Of a stretch of DNA of 11,996 nucleotides, positions 1 to 7,205 are shown in pieces; position 1 is the first letter of the stretch, and the number at the start of each line of letters is the position of its first letter. The notes beneath the pieces are model-generated. The model was not told the origin of the DNA. It made no database searches and saw only the letters and a program-made list of their open reading frames with translations. Origin of the DNA: Pseudomonadota bacterium. GTDB taxonomy: Bacteria; Pseudomonadota; Gammaproteobacteria; Burkholderiales; Burkholderiaceae_C. A program made the position numbers and the translations under genes. The stretch covers positions 1 to 11,996 of the forward strand of contig JAEWVY010000329.1 of the NCBI GenBank assembly GCA_023396625.1. The letters run 5' to 3'.

Positions 1-45
1 GGCGTCGGACATCAGGAAACGGCGCCCCCTTGGTGGCGGTGGGTG

Positions 46-110
46 TATTTAATATTCATAGCAAACTATCAAGTAACGACGCTGGATAAGCGCCATTTTT
101 ATTAAAAATC
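46..110. repeat. AT-rich palindromic island downstream of the dehydrogenase
   Basis: This stretch is far richer in A and T than the surrounding DNA. It contains the small inverted repeat ATAG-caaa-CTAT (about 58-69), the segment CGCTggataAGCG (80-92) and the perfect hairpin ATTTTTattAAAAAT (95-109). It lies just beyond the stop of the minus-strand dehydrogenase, where an operon's transcript would end, but no GC-rich stem followed by a T-run is present. It resembles short interspersed palindromic repeats common between genes in Comamonadaceae (recalled, not checked). Bases 1-45 hold no gene I can support; they may be upstream DNA of a gene left of the window. Confidence 0.4.
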
Positions 111-136
111 TCTATCCCGTGCCACGCCGGACCGGA

Positions 137-1120
137 TCACCGCGCCAGCACCTCGGGATTGACCGGCGTCAGCGCCCGCCCCTGTGTCAGGGCGGCGATC
201 AGATTGTCCGCCGCGAGCCGGGCCATGGCCAGCCGGGTCGGCCGCGTGGCGCTGCCGATGTGCGGTGTGAGCACCACGTTGGGCACGGTCAGCAGATCCG
301 GGTGGACCCGCGGCTCACCCTCGAACACGTCCAGCCCCGCCGCGGCAAGGCGCCGCTCGCGCAGCGCCACGGCCAGCGCCGCATCGTCCACGATGCCGCC
401 GCGCGCGATGTTCACAAGGGTCGCCGAGGGTTTCATGTGCGCCAGCTCGGCCGCGCCGATGGCGTGATGCGTCTCGGCGCAATAGGGCAGCACCAGCAGC
501 AGGTGGTCAGCTTCGCGCAGCAACGCGTCCTTGCTGACATACCGGGCGCCGCACTGCGCTTCCAGCGCGGGATCGAGGCGCGAACGGTTGTGGTAGAGCA
601 CGCGCATGCCGAAGCCGTGCGCCCCGCGCCGGGCGATCGCCTGGCCAATGCGGCCCATGCCCAGAATGCCCAGCGTGGTGCCGTGCACCTCGGCGCCAAG
701 AAACATGTCGTACGCCCACTTCGTCCAGTGTCCGGCGCGCAGGTAGTGTTCGCTTTCCGTCACACGTCGGGCCGTCGCAAGCAGCAGGGCGAAGCCGAAA
801 TCGGCCGTGGTCTCGGTCAGCACGCCGGGGGCGTTGGTCCCCAGCACACCCGCGGCCGTCAGTGCGGCGACGTCGAAGTTGTTGTAGCCGACCGCCATGT
901 TGGCCACGACCCGCAGCCGCGGGCACGCGGCCAGCAGCTCGGCATCGATGCGCTCGCCGCCGGTGGTGAGGACCCCGACCTTGTCCTGCAGCCGCGCGAT
1001 CAGCTGGGGCCGGCTCCAGACCTCGTCGGCAGGATTGGTCTCGACCTCGAAATGCGCGGCCAGCCGCTCCACGATTTCAGGAAACACCGCGCGGGCGATC
1101 AGGATGGCAGGTTTGCGCAT
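137..1120 (-). CDS. D-2-hydroxyacid dehydrogenase (glyoxylate/hydroxypyruvate reductase type)
   Basis: This 327-residue protein is a cytoplasmic NAD(P)H-dependent enzyme of the D-isomer-specific 2-hydroxyacid dehydrogenase family, which interconverts 2-oxo acids such as glyoxylate or hydroxypyruvate with D-2-hydroxy acids. The N-terminal substrate lobe carries NMAVGYNNFD (74-83). The nucleotide-binding fold begins at GMGRIG (154-159). The catalytic triad is visible: Arg240 in NIARGG, Glu269 in FEGEP and His287 in TPHIGSA. Length is normal for the family (about 310-330). The ATG lies 16 nt after the stop of the ion transporter upstream, with no strong Shine-Dalgarno, so it is probably co-transcribed and last in the block. 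Similarity to GhrB/glycerate dehydrogenase is suggested by overall sequence; the exact substrate cannot be read from the motifs. Confidence 0.9.
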   Translation of the reverse strand: MRKPAILIARAVFPEIVERLAAHFEVETNPADEVWSRPQLIARLQDKVGVLTTGGERIDAELLAACPRLRVVANMAVGYNNFDVAALTAAGVLGTNAPGVLTETTADFGFALLLATARRVTESEHYLRAGHWTKWAYDMFLGAEVHGTTLGILGMGRIGQAIARRGAHGFGMRVLYHNRSRLDPALEAQCGARYVSKDALLREADHLLLVLPYCAETHHAIGAAELAHMKPSATLVNIARGGIVDDAALAVALRERRLAAAGLDVFEGEPRVHPDLLTVPNVVLTPHIGSATRPTRLAMARLAADNLIAALTQGRALTPVNPEVLAR

Positions 1121-1136
1121 GGCCAGGGCGGGATGT

Positions 1137-2549
1137 TCAGCGGAACCAGATCAGCGTCATGACAAGGAACAGCGGCACCAGCACGCCGACCGACCAGGCC
1201 ATGTAGCCGAAGAAACCGGGCATCTTCACCCCGCGGTCCTCGGCAATGGCCTTGACCATCAGGTTGGGGGCGTTGCCGATGTAGGTGTTGGCGCCCATGA
1301 ACACGGAGCCGGCGGAAATCGCCGCCAGTGTGGCGGCAAGCGGGCCCATCAGCACCTGCGGGTCGCCGCCGGCGGTGTTGAAGAACACGAGGTAGGTCGG
1401 CGCGTTGTCGAGGAAGGAACTGAGCGCGCCGGCGGCCCAGAAATACATCGCCGGATCGGGCGAGCCGTCGGGCCGCGTCACGGCGGAAACAATGGCGCCA
1501 AACGGCCCGTTCACGCCGGCCTTGAGCATGGCGATCACCGGAATGATGGTCAGGAAGATGCCCGCGAACAGTTTCGCCACCTCCTGCATCGGGCCCCAGG
1601 AGAACTGGTTGTCGTCGTGCACCTGCGCCGGCGTGAGCTTCAACGATACCAGGGTGACCAGGATCAGCCCCACGTCGCGGACCAGGCCCGGCAGCCCGAC
1701 CTCGGTGCCGGCCAGGGAAAACGTGACCGGCGACTTCCACACCCCACTGAGCAGCACGAGGCCCACGACGACGCCGAGCAGCCAGAAATTGACGACCCCG
1801 TCGAAACCGATGCGGTGGGTGTCGGGCGTCGGGTCGACGGGGCGGACCTCCTCGCGACGGTGGTAGTACCACGCATCCAGCGCGTAGAACAAGGCCAGCA
1901 GGGTGCCGATCAGAAACAGGGTTTCAGGAAAGATGTGCCGCATTGTCCAGAAGAAATCCACCCCCTTGAGGAAGCCGAGAAAAAGCGGCGGATCGCCCAG
2001 CGGCGTCAGCGACCCCCCGGCATTGGAGACGATGAAGATGAAGAACACCACCACGTGCGCCTTGTGGACCCGGTTGTCGTTGGCCCGGATCAACGGACGG
2101 ATCAGCAGCATGGAGGCGCCGGTGGTGCCCATGAGGCTGGCGAGCACCGCGCCGATGGCGAGCAGACCGGTGTTCAGCGCCGGGCTGCCATGCAGGTTGC
2201 CGCGAATGAAGATGCCACCGGCCACGGTGAACAACGCCGTCAGCAGAATGATGAACGGCAGGTACTCCGCCAGCAGCGCGTGCGCGAGGCCCGCGCCCGC
2301 GGCGGCGGGACCGTGGATCAGCGCAAACGGCAGCAGGAACACCAGCGCCCAGCCGGCCGCCACCTTGCCAAAATGGTGGTGCCAGAAAAACGGCGCCAGC
2401 AGCGGCATCAGCGCGATCGACAGCAGGATGCCCGCGAAGGGAACACCCCACAGCACCGACAGCTGGCTGCCGTCGAGTTCGGCCGCGAGCGCGAGGCCGG
2501 GCCAGCACCCCAGCAGGGCGAACAGGGAAAAAAGTCGTTTGAATCGCAT
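1137..2549 (-). CDS. NhaD/CitMHS-like sodium:proton antiporter or anion transporter
   Basis: A 470-residue inner-membrane transporter of the ion transporter superfamily. The N-terminus (residues 1-22, ending LALAA) looks like a signal peptide or first membrane segment, and many hydrophobic segments follow. The two family repeats are visible: GTTGASMLLIRPLIRAN (141-157) with SNAGGSLTPLGDPP (175-188) in the first half, and SSFLDNAPTYLVFFN (377-391) with GANTYIGNAPN (419-429) in the second. The paired SNxGG...GDPP and GNAPN hairpins are typical of substrate and Na+ sites in this superfamily. I recall such proteins being annotated as sodium:proton antiporter (NhaD) or CitMHS_2; whether it carries Na+/H+, citrate or another anion is not decided by sequence. 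The sequence upstream of the ATG holds CCGGAGACAGG, a plausible but distant ribosome binding site. Confidence 0.82.
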   Translation of the reverse strand: MRFKRLFSLFALLGCWPGLALAAELDGSQLSVLWGVPFAGILLSIALMPLLAPFFWHHHFGKVAAGWALVFLLPFALIHGPAAAGAGLAHALLAEYLPFIILLTALFTVAGGIFIRGNLHGSPALNTGLLAIGAVLASLMGTTGASMLLIRPLIRANDNRVHKAHVVVFFIFIVSNAGGSLTPLGDPPLFLGFLKGVDFFWTMRHIFPETLFLIGTLLALFYALDAWYYHRREEVRPVDPTPDTHRIGFDGVVNFWLLGVVVGLVLLSGVWKSPVTFSLAGTEVGLPGLVRDVGLILVTLVSLKLTPAQVHDDNQFSWGPMQEVAKLFAGIFLTIIPVIAMLKAGVNGPFGAIVSAVTRPDGSPDPAMYFWAAGALSSFLDNAPTYLVFFNTAGGDPQVLMGPLAATLAAISAGSVFMGANTYIGNAPNLMVKAIAEDRGVKMPGFFGYMAWSVGVLVPLFLVMTLIWFR

Positions 2550-2599
2550 GCCTGGGTGTCCTGTCTCCGGTCGTTTTTCTAAAAGCCCCTGAAACGCGA

Positions 2600-2621
2600 A
2601 GCATAGCGGGAGAACACCCGC
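2600..2621 (-). promoter_or_regulatory. Small stem-loop and weak -10-like box between pncB and the transporter
   Basis: The 81-nt gap between pncB and the transporter gene contains the inverted repeat GCGGG-6 nt-CCCGC (2606-2621), immediately followed on the minus strand by TATGCT (2605 to 2600), a 4/6 match to a -10 box. No convincing -35 box is seen and no T-run follows the stem. It could be an attenuating hairpin or part of a promoter for the transporter/dehydrogenase pair. Confidence 0.22.
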
Positions 2622-2630
2622 GCTCGCCGG

Positions 2631-3827
2631 TCAGGACGCGTCGCCAATCTCGAACACCTGCCGCAGGTAGGCCAGGTATTTTTCATCGTCGCACATGCCC
2701 TTGCCCGGGGTGTCCGACAACTTGGCCACCGGCTGGCCATTGCAGCGCACCATCTTGATGACGATCTGCAGCGGCACATGGGCCGGAGGGTCCCCCAGAT
2801 CGTTGGTCAGGTTGGTGCCGATGCCGAACGCCAGGTGGCAGCGCCCCTTGAAGCGGCCGTAGAGCTCGACGATGCGCGGTATGGTCAGCGCGTCGCTGAA
2901 GATCAGTGTCTTGGTGCGCGGATCGACGCGGTTCTTCGTGTAGTGCTCGATCATGCGTTCGCCCCAGGCAAACGGGTCGCCGCTGTCGTGGCGTGCGCCA
3001 TCGAACAGCTTGCAGAAATACATGTCGAAATCGCGCAGGAAGGCATTGATCCCGTACACGTCGCTCAACGCGATCCCCAGGTCGCCCCGGTATTCACGGG
3101 CCCACTGCTCGAAGCCGAACACCTGGCTGTCGCGCAGCCGCGGGCCCAGCGCCTGGCAGGCTTGAAGGTACTCGTGGGCCATGGTCCCCAGCGGCGTGAG
3201 CCCCAGCTTCATCGCGAACAGCACATTGCTGGTGCCGGCGAACTGCCCTGCGGTTCCGGTGCCGAGCCGGGCCACGAGCACGCGCAGCACCTCCTCGTGC
3301 CAGGCCTTGGAGAAGCGCCGGCGCGTGCCGTAGTCGGCGATGCGCAACTCCTCCAGGCCCGGGCCGTGCAGTTGGGCGATCTTGGCGTCCAGACGCCGGC
3401 GTCCTTCGATGAAATCGGGCACGGGCTCGACATTTCGGAAATACACCTCGTTGACGATGGCCAGCACAGGAATCTCGAACAGGATCGTGTGCAGCCAGGG
3501 TCCGCGGATCGCGATGTCGAGATCACCCGACGGCAGCGCGGTGACATCGATGTATTTCTCGTTCAGCCGGAACAGCCCGAGAAAGTCCACGAAATCGCTT
3601 TTGATGAAACGCATGGAGCGCAGGTAGGCCAGTTCGGCGTCCTGAAAATGCAGGCTGCACAGCGAGCGGATCTCGTCGCGGATTTCCGTCGCGAACGGCG
3701 CCAGCGCCACGCCCGGGGTGCGACACCGGAACCGGTATTCCACCTGCGCCTGCGGAAACTGATGCAGCACCACCTGCATCATGGTGAACTTGTAGAGATC
3801 GGTGTCGAGAAGGCTGGTGATGATCAT
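2631..3827 (-). CDS. pncB: Nicotinate phosphoribosyltransferase
   Basis: This enzyme joins nicotinate to PRPP, with ATP hydrolysis, giving nicotinate mononucleotide in the NAD salvage (Preiss-Handler) pathway; it is cytoplasmic. The protein starts MIITSLLDTDLYKFTMMQ, the family's hallmark N-terminus, and is 398 residues, close to the roughly 400 of the E. coli enzyme. Conserved segments include YGTRRRFS (about 166-173), GTSNVLFA (198-205), LGTMAHEY (213-220, with His218 at the position of the autophosphorylated histidine), ARHDSGDPFAWGE (278-290) and FGIGTNLTND (334-343). The frame extends upstream to a TTG at 3905, but that adds 26 non-conserved residues and reaches into livF, so the ATG at 3827 is chosen. 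It follows livF after 74 nt and may have its own promoter. Confidence 0.95.
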   Translation of the reverse strand: MIITSLLDTDLYKFTMMQVVLHQFPQAQVEYRFRCRTPGVALAPFATEIRDEIRSLCSLHFQDAELAYLRSMRFIKSDFVDFLGLFRLNEKYIDVTALPSGDLDIAIRGPWLHTILFEIPVLAIVNEVYFRNVEPVPDFIEGRRRLDAKIAQLHGPGLEELRIADYGTRRRFSKAWHEEVLRVLVARLGTGTAGQFAGTSNVLFAMKLGLTPLGTMAHEYLQACQALGPRLRDSQVFGFEQWAREYRGDLGIALSDVYGINAFLRDFDMYFCKLFDGARHDSGDPFAWGERMIEHYTKNRVDPRTKTLIFSDALTIPRIVELYGRFKGRCHLAFGIGTNLTNDLGDPPAHVPLQIVIKMVRCNGQPVAKLSDTPGKGMCDDEKYLAYLRQVFEIGDAS

Positions 3828-3872
3828 CGCGGCGCTTTGCTCGGTGGGACGGGCCACCCGGGTCGGCTTGGC

Positions 3873-3901
3873 AGTGTAAGGGAATGCCGCCCGCCGCGGG
3901 C
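3873..3901 (-). promoter_or_regulatory. Candidate pncB promoter -10 and adjacent stem
   Basis: On the minus strand, TTACACTGCC places a TACACT -10-like box at 3878 to 3873, about 45 nt before the pncB ATG. No -35 box is found at normal spacing. Just upstream, directly after the livF stop, is the short inverted repeat GCCCG-3 nt-CGGGC (3889-3901). Together they suggest that pncB can be transcribed separately from the transporter genes. Confidence 0.28.
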
Positions 3902-4528
3902 TCAATCCCCCAGGCGCCCACTGACCAAGGTCAGCACCCGGTCAGCCCGTCTGGCCAGGACATGGTTCTGTTCGGCCACCAGCATCGCCATGCCCTCGGA
4001 CCGCAGCGCCAGCAGCGCATCCCGGATCGCCTCCACCAGGACCGGGGCGATCCCCTCGCAGAGTTCGTCGAGCAGCAGCAGCGTCGGCGCCGTCATCAGC
4101 GTGCGGCCGATGGCGAGCATCTGCTGCTCGCCACCGCTCATCTGGCTGGCACGGCGCGACAGCATCGCGCCCAGCGCAGGGAACAGGGCCAGCACCCGCG
4201 CCTCGCGGGCTGCCGCGTCGCCGCGCGCCGCGATATGCAGGTTCTCGCGCACGGTCAGCGCCCCGAACAGCCGCCGGTCCTCGGCCACGTAACCGAGTCC
4301 CATCTGCGCCCGCCGGTGCGGCGGCCAGCCGGCAATGCTTCTGTTTTTATAGCTGATGATCGCCGCCTGATGCTGGATCATCCCCATGACGGCTTGGAAG
4401 AATGTCGATTTCCCGGCCCCGTTGAGGCCCTGGAGCACCACCAGTTCACCCGGGCTCACGGTGAGCGACACCTCGAACAGCGCCTGCGCTGCCCCATGCC
4501 AGGCGTCGAGCGCACGCACCTCAAGCAT
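3902..4528 (-). CDS. livF: Branched-chain-type ABC transporter ATP-binding protein LivF, short form
   Basis: One of two ATPase subunits of a LivFGHM-type (HAAT family) importer, acting at the inner face of the membrane. Residue landmarks: Walker A GLNGAGKST (34-42), GYVAEDRRLF (79-88), signature MSGGEQQ (130-136, first residue Leu to Met), Walker B LLLLDE (150-155) and the LivF-type switch EQN (186-188). Oddities: Leu156 replaces the usual proline after Walker B; residues 55-68 derive from an AT-rich stretch; and the protein stops at LVSGRLGD after 208 residues, whereas LivF proteins are usually about 230-240 and end near a YLG motif. The ATG at 4528 is chosen because homology begins at MLEVRALDAWHG; it overlaps the livG stop by 8 nt (ATGCTTGA), implying translational coupling. 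It is probably functional, but activity is unproven. Confidence 0.88.
   Translation of the reverse strand: MLEVRALDAWHGAAQALFEVSLTVSPGELVVLQGLNGAGKSTFFQAVMGMIQHQAAIISYKNRSIAGWPPHRRAQMGLGYVAEDRRLFGALTVRENLHIAARGDAAAREARVLALFPALGAMLSRRASQMSGGEQQMLAIGRTLMTAPTLLLLDELCEGIAPVLVEAIRDALLALRSEGMAMLVAEQNHVLARRADRVLTLVSGRLGD
4325..4366. repeat. Repeat-like AT-rich insert inside livF
   Basis: The plus strand reads TTTTTATAGCTGATGATCGC here (about 4344-4363), an AT-rich patch in GC-rich coding DNA. It resembles the end of an interspersed palindromic repeat seen in Comamonadaceae genomes (recalled, not searched) and shares ATAGCTGA with the permease linker island at 6195-6240. It encodes residues AAIISYKNRSIAGW of LivF in frame, replacing the usual G-x-I/V-x-F-x-G-x-x-I strand between Walker A and the GYV segment. 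Confidence 0.35.
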
Positions 4529-5285
4529 TCGGGGCCTCTTCCGGTGACCAGTCGCCGAGGTAGCTGCGGCGCACGTGTTCGTCACGCGCCACGGCCGCGG
4601 GCGGCCCTTCGGCGGCCAGCACGCCATCGATGAGCACCAGCACCCGGTCGGCCGTGCCGAAGACCGCGTCCATATTGTGTTCCGTGTAGAGCACCGCCGC
4701 CCCCTCGCGCGCCAGCGACTTCACCAGGGCCATCATCGCGGCACGCTCGGGTGCCGCCAGGCCCGCGGCCGGCTCGTCGAGCAGCAGCAGACGTGGCCCC
4801 CGGGGTGGCAGGCCGGCCAGCGCGATGGCCAGTTCCAGCCGTTTCTTCGCGCCATAGGGCAGGTTCATGGCCTCGGCCCGCGCGAGCGGCGCCAGATCGA
4901 CCTGCGCGAGCCGCGCCAGGGCCGGTGCCGGCGCCACGTCGGCGAGCCGGTCCCAGGCGCGCAGCCCGCGCGGCGCCGCGAGCAGCAGTTGCAGGTTCTG
5001 CCGCACCGTGAGGGCCTCGAAAGTCTGCGCCACCTGGAAGGTGCGCGCCACCCCCAGTTTCTGGCGCCGCGCCGGCGCCAGGCGATCGATGCGCTGGCCG
5101 GCCCAGGCCACCTCCCCCGCATCGGGCAGCTGCTGGCCCGCGATGCAGGCAAAGCAGGTGGATTTCCCCGCGCCATTGGGGCCGATCAACGCCACGCATT
5201 CCCCGGGCTCGACCGCGAAACTCACCCCCTTGAGAGCCTGCACCCCGCCGTATCGCTTGCTGAGATCGCGCACTTTCAGGTTCAT
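4521..5285 (-). CDS. livG: Branched-chain-type ABC transporter ATP-binding protein LivG
   Basis: The second ATPase of the HAAT-type importer, 254 residues, a normal length. Walker A is GPNGAGKST (35-43), the Q-loop RTFQ (81-84), and the signature is the LivG-type variant LPYGAKKRLE (142-151) in place of LSGGQ. Walker B is LLLLDEP (166-172), followed by AAGLAAPE, and the switch His203 lies in TEHNMDAVF. The C-terminus includes the expected SYLGDW (241-246). The ATG at 5285 overlaps the permease stop as ATGA, so the two are translationally coupled. In-frame codons exist upstream to 5402, but they lie inside the permease gene and precede the conserved start MNLKVRDLSKRYGG. The partner ATPase LivF follows directly. 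The substrate is not determined by the ATPases. Confidence 0.93.
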   Translation of the reverse strand: MNLKVRDLSKRYGGVQALKGVSFAVEPGECVALIGPNGAGKSTCFACIAGQQLPDAGEVAWAGQRIDRLAPARRQKLGVARTFQVAQTFEALTVRQNLQLLLAAPRGLRAWDRLADVAPAPALARLAQVDLAPLARAEAMNLPYGAKKRLELAIALAGLPPRGPRLLLLDEPAAGLAAPERAAMMALVKSLAREGAAVLYTEHNMDAVFGTADRVLVLIDGVLAAEGPPAAVARDEHVRRSYLGDWSPEEAPNA

Positions 5286-7165
5286 CGCGCGCCCTCCAGC
5301 CGCCCCCGCGCCCTCTCGCCGACCGCCGCGAAGCGCCCCAGTAGGCCCGTGGGCGAGCTCACCATGATGACCATCACCAGCATTCCCAGCGCGCCACGCC
5401 AATAGTCACGCAACCAGGGCACGCTGCTGCCCAGCTCGGCGCTGGCCCAGGTCAGCACCGCGCTGCCCAGGGCCGCGCCCCAGAGCTGGTGCATGCCACC
5501 GAGCAGGATCACCAGCAGAGCATCGAGCGACGTCGCCACGCTGGCCGCCGTGGGGAAGACCGCGCCCTTGTGCGCCGCCGCCAGCCCGCCGGCGAGCCCC
5601 GCCAGCACCGCGCTCTCGACGAACACCCGGTAGCGGATCCAGGTGACCGGCAGGCCGCTGGCCGCCGCCCGCAGCGGCGCGTCGCGCACCGCCTGCATCG
5701 CCGCGCCCAAAGTGGACCCCGCCAGACGCCCAAGCGCGGCCACGGACAGCGCGGCAATGCCCGTCAGCAACGCGAAGAACACCCCGCGCCCCTCCGCGTC
5801 GATCAGCCGCAAACCGATCAGGCCGTTGTCCCCGCCCGTGAACGCCACCCATTGCGTGGCCGCCGCCCAGACCACCTGCGCCAGCGCCAGGCTCAGCATC
5901 GCCAGGTACACCCCGCTGCTGCGCACCACGGCCGCGCCGAACACGGCCGCCACCGCCGCCGCCAGGCCGCAACCCGCGGCCAGCGCCCCCGGCAGCGTGG
6001 CCCCCCAATGCAGGTGCGCGAGTGCCGCGCCATAGGCACCCAGCGCAAAGAAGGCCGCATGGCCGAAGCTGACCAGTCCACCCAGCGCCAGCATCGACTG
6101 CAGGCTCACGCCGAAGATCAGCAGGATCAGCGCGTCCGAAGCCAGCGCTTGCGCATACTCCCCATCGAGCCAGCCGCCCACCAGAACACCGACGATCGCT
6201 ATCAATACAATAGCTGAAAGATTCCATTTGACGCTGGGAACATGGAATTTTTGCACTTTTTCCCTGGGCGCGGCCTCTGCCGGCGCCCCACCCAGTCCCT
6301 GCGGGCGCACGGCCAGCACCGCCGCCATGGCGAGAAACACCAGCACCAGCGTCGCCTGCGGCCACAGGCTCACGCCCAGCGCATGGACCACCCCGATCAA
6401 CAGCGCCGCGAAGAACGCACCGCCAATGCTGCCGAGCCCCCCCGTGACCACCACGACAAAGGTCTCGACGATCACGTTCACATCCATCTGCAGGTGCGCC
6501 GGCTCGCGGGGCAGCTGCAGCGCCCCTCCCAGCCCCGCCAGGGCGCAGCCCAGCACCACGGCGCCGAGCATCAGCGGTGCGGGGTTCACGCCCAAGGCGT
6601 CGAGCATGGCCCGGTCGGCCGTGGCGGCACGCAGGCGCCGGCCAAAGCGCGTGCGCGACAGCAGGCCGTGCAAACCCCACCAGACCAGCGGCCCCAGCGC
6701 CAGCGTCGCCAGTTGCCACGCCGGCACGAACTCCCCGCCCAGCTCGACCGCCCCCCGCAGTCCCGGGAACCGGGGCGCGAACACCTCCTGCGGGCCCAGG
6801 CTCCAGCGCATCGCGTCGCCCAGCGTCAAGGCCAGCCCGAAGGTGGCGACGAGCTGGTAGAGCTCTGGCGCGCCGGCCATGCGGCGCAGCAGCAGGATTT
6901 CGGTCAGTGCCCCCGCCAGCGCGGCGGCGGCGGCGCCAAGCAGCATGGCCAGCGCATACAGCCACGCGCTTTCGCCCCAGGCGGGGAACCAGTCGACCAC
7001 CCAATGCGCCGTCACCAGCGCGCCCAGCATGAAGAAGCTGCCATGCGCGAAATTGACGATGCGCGTGACGCCAAAAATCAGCGTCAACCCTGCGGCCATC
7101 AGGAACAGCGTGGTGGCGTGGCTCAGGCCATTGAGGCCCTGGATGGCCAGAAAACTCAGGGACAC
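5282..7165 (-). CDS. Fused LivH-LivM branched-chain-type ABC transporter permease
   Basis: A single 627-residue inner-membrane protein with both permease halves that are usually separate. Residues 1-290 are LivH-like: GLTLIFGVTRIVNFAHGS (26-43) and the ATPase-contact loop TGGLGSIGGAF (241-251). Residues from about 340 are LivM-like: LQSMLALGGLVSFGHAAF (355-372), GGDNGLIGL (444-452) and a second contact loop LGGMHQLWGAALGS (555-568). The linker (about 290-318) is polar and Ala/Glu/Lys-rich, then enters an AT-rich segment. The start is GTG at 7165, fixed by the usual LivH beginning SLSFLAIQGLNGLSH; no clear Shine-Dalgarno is seen. The gene follows the nitroreductase by 40 nt and shares ATGA with livG. 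No substrate-binding protein gene is nearby, so the solute (amino acid, amide, urea or other) is open. Confidence 0.92.
   Translation of the reverse strand: MSLSFLAIQGLNGLSHATTLFLMAAGLTLIFGVTRIVNFAHGSFFMLGALVTAHWVVDWFPAWGESAWLYALAMLLGAAAAALAGALTEILLLRRMAGAPELYQLVATFGLALTLGDAMRWSLGPQEVFAPRFPGLRGAVELGGEFVPAWQLATLALGPLVWWGLHGLLSRTRFGRRLRAATADRAMLDALGVNPAPLMLGAVVLGCALAGLGGALQLPREPAHLQMDVNVIVETFVVVVTGGLGSIGGAFFAALLIGVVHALGVSLWPQATLVLVFLAMAAVLAVRPQGLGGAPAEAAPREKVQKFHVPSVKWNLSAIVLIAIVGVLVGGWLDGEYAQALASDALILLIFGVSLQSMLALGGLVSFGHAAFFALGAYGAALAHLHWGATLPGALAAGCGLAAAVAAVFGAAVVRSSGVYLAMLSLALAQVVWAAATQWVAFTGGDNGLIGLRLIDAEGRGVFFALLTGIAALSVAALGRLAGSTLGAAMQAVRDAPLRAAASGLPVTWIRYRVFVESAVLAGLAGGLAAAHKGAVFPTAASVATSLDALLVILLGGMHQLWGAALGSAVLTWASAELGSSVPWLRDYWRGALGMLVMVIMVSSPTGLLGRFAAVGERARGRLEGAR
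6190..6262. repeat. AT-rich palindrome-bearing island at the LivH-LivM fusion joint
   Basis: This patch has markedly lower GC than the rest of the permease gene and contains the inverted repeat GCTAT-caatac-A-ATAGC (about 6198-6214). Its CTATCAA and ATAGCTGA words recur in the islands near 65 and 4350. It codes in frame for roughly residues 302-326, where the LivH half ends and the first LivM membrane segment begins, so it coincides with the domain joint. Confidence 0.35.
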
Positions 7166-7205
7166 GGCGGCAGCGGGCGTAGGCAGGACGCGAACACAGC
7201 CAGCC

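Noticed and set aside
897..2582. Long plus-strand open frame (561 codons) opposite the ion transporter and dehydrogenase
   Set aside because: It lies antisense to two clear family members; its product is low-complexity, rich in Arg, His, Gln and Gly, with no recognisable domain. This is typical of high-GC shadow frames.
3828..3905. Extended pncB start at a TTG codon
   Set aside because: The extra 26 residues are not part of the family and overlap livF; the family N-terminus begins at the ATG at 3827.
2778..4292. Long plus-strand open frame (504 codons) opposite pncB and livF
   Set aside because: Antisense to pncB and livF, which have conserved catalytic motifs; the frame lacks any motif and reflects codon-position bias on the real strand.
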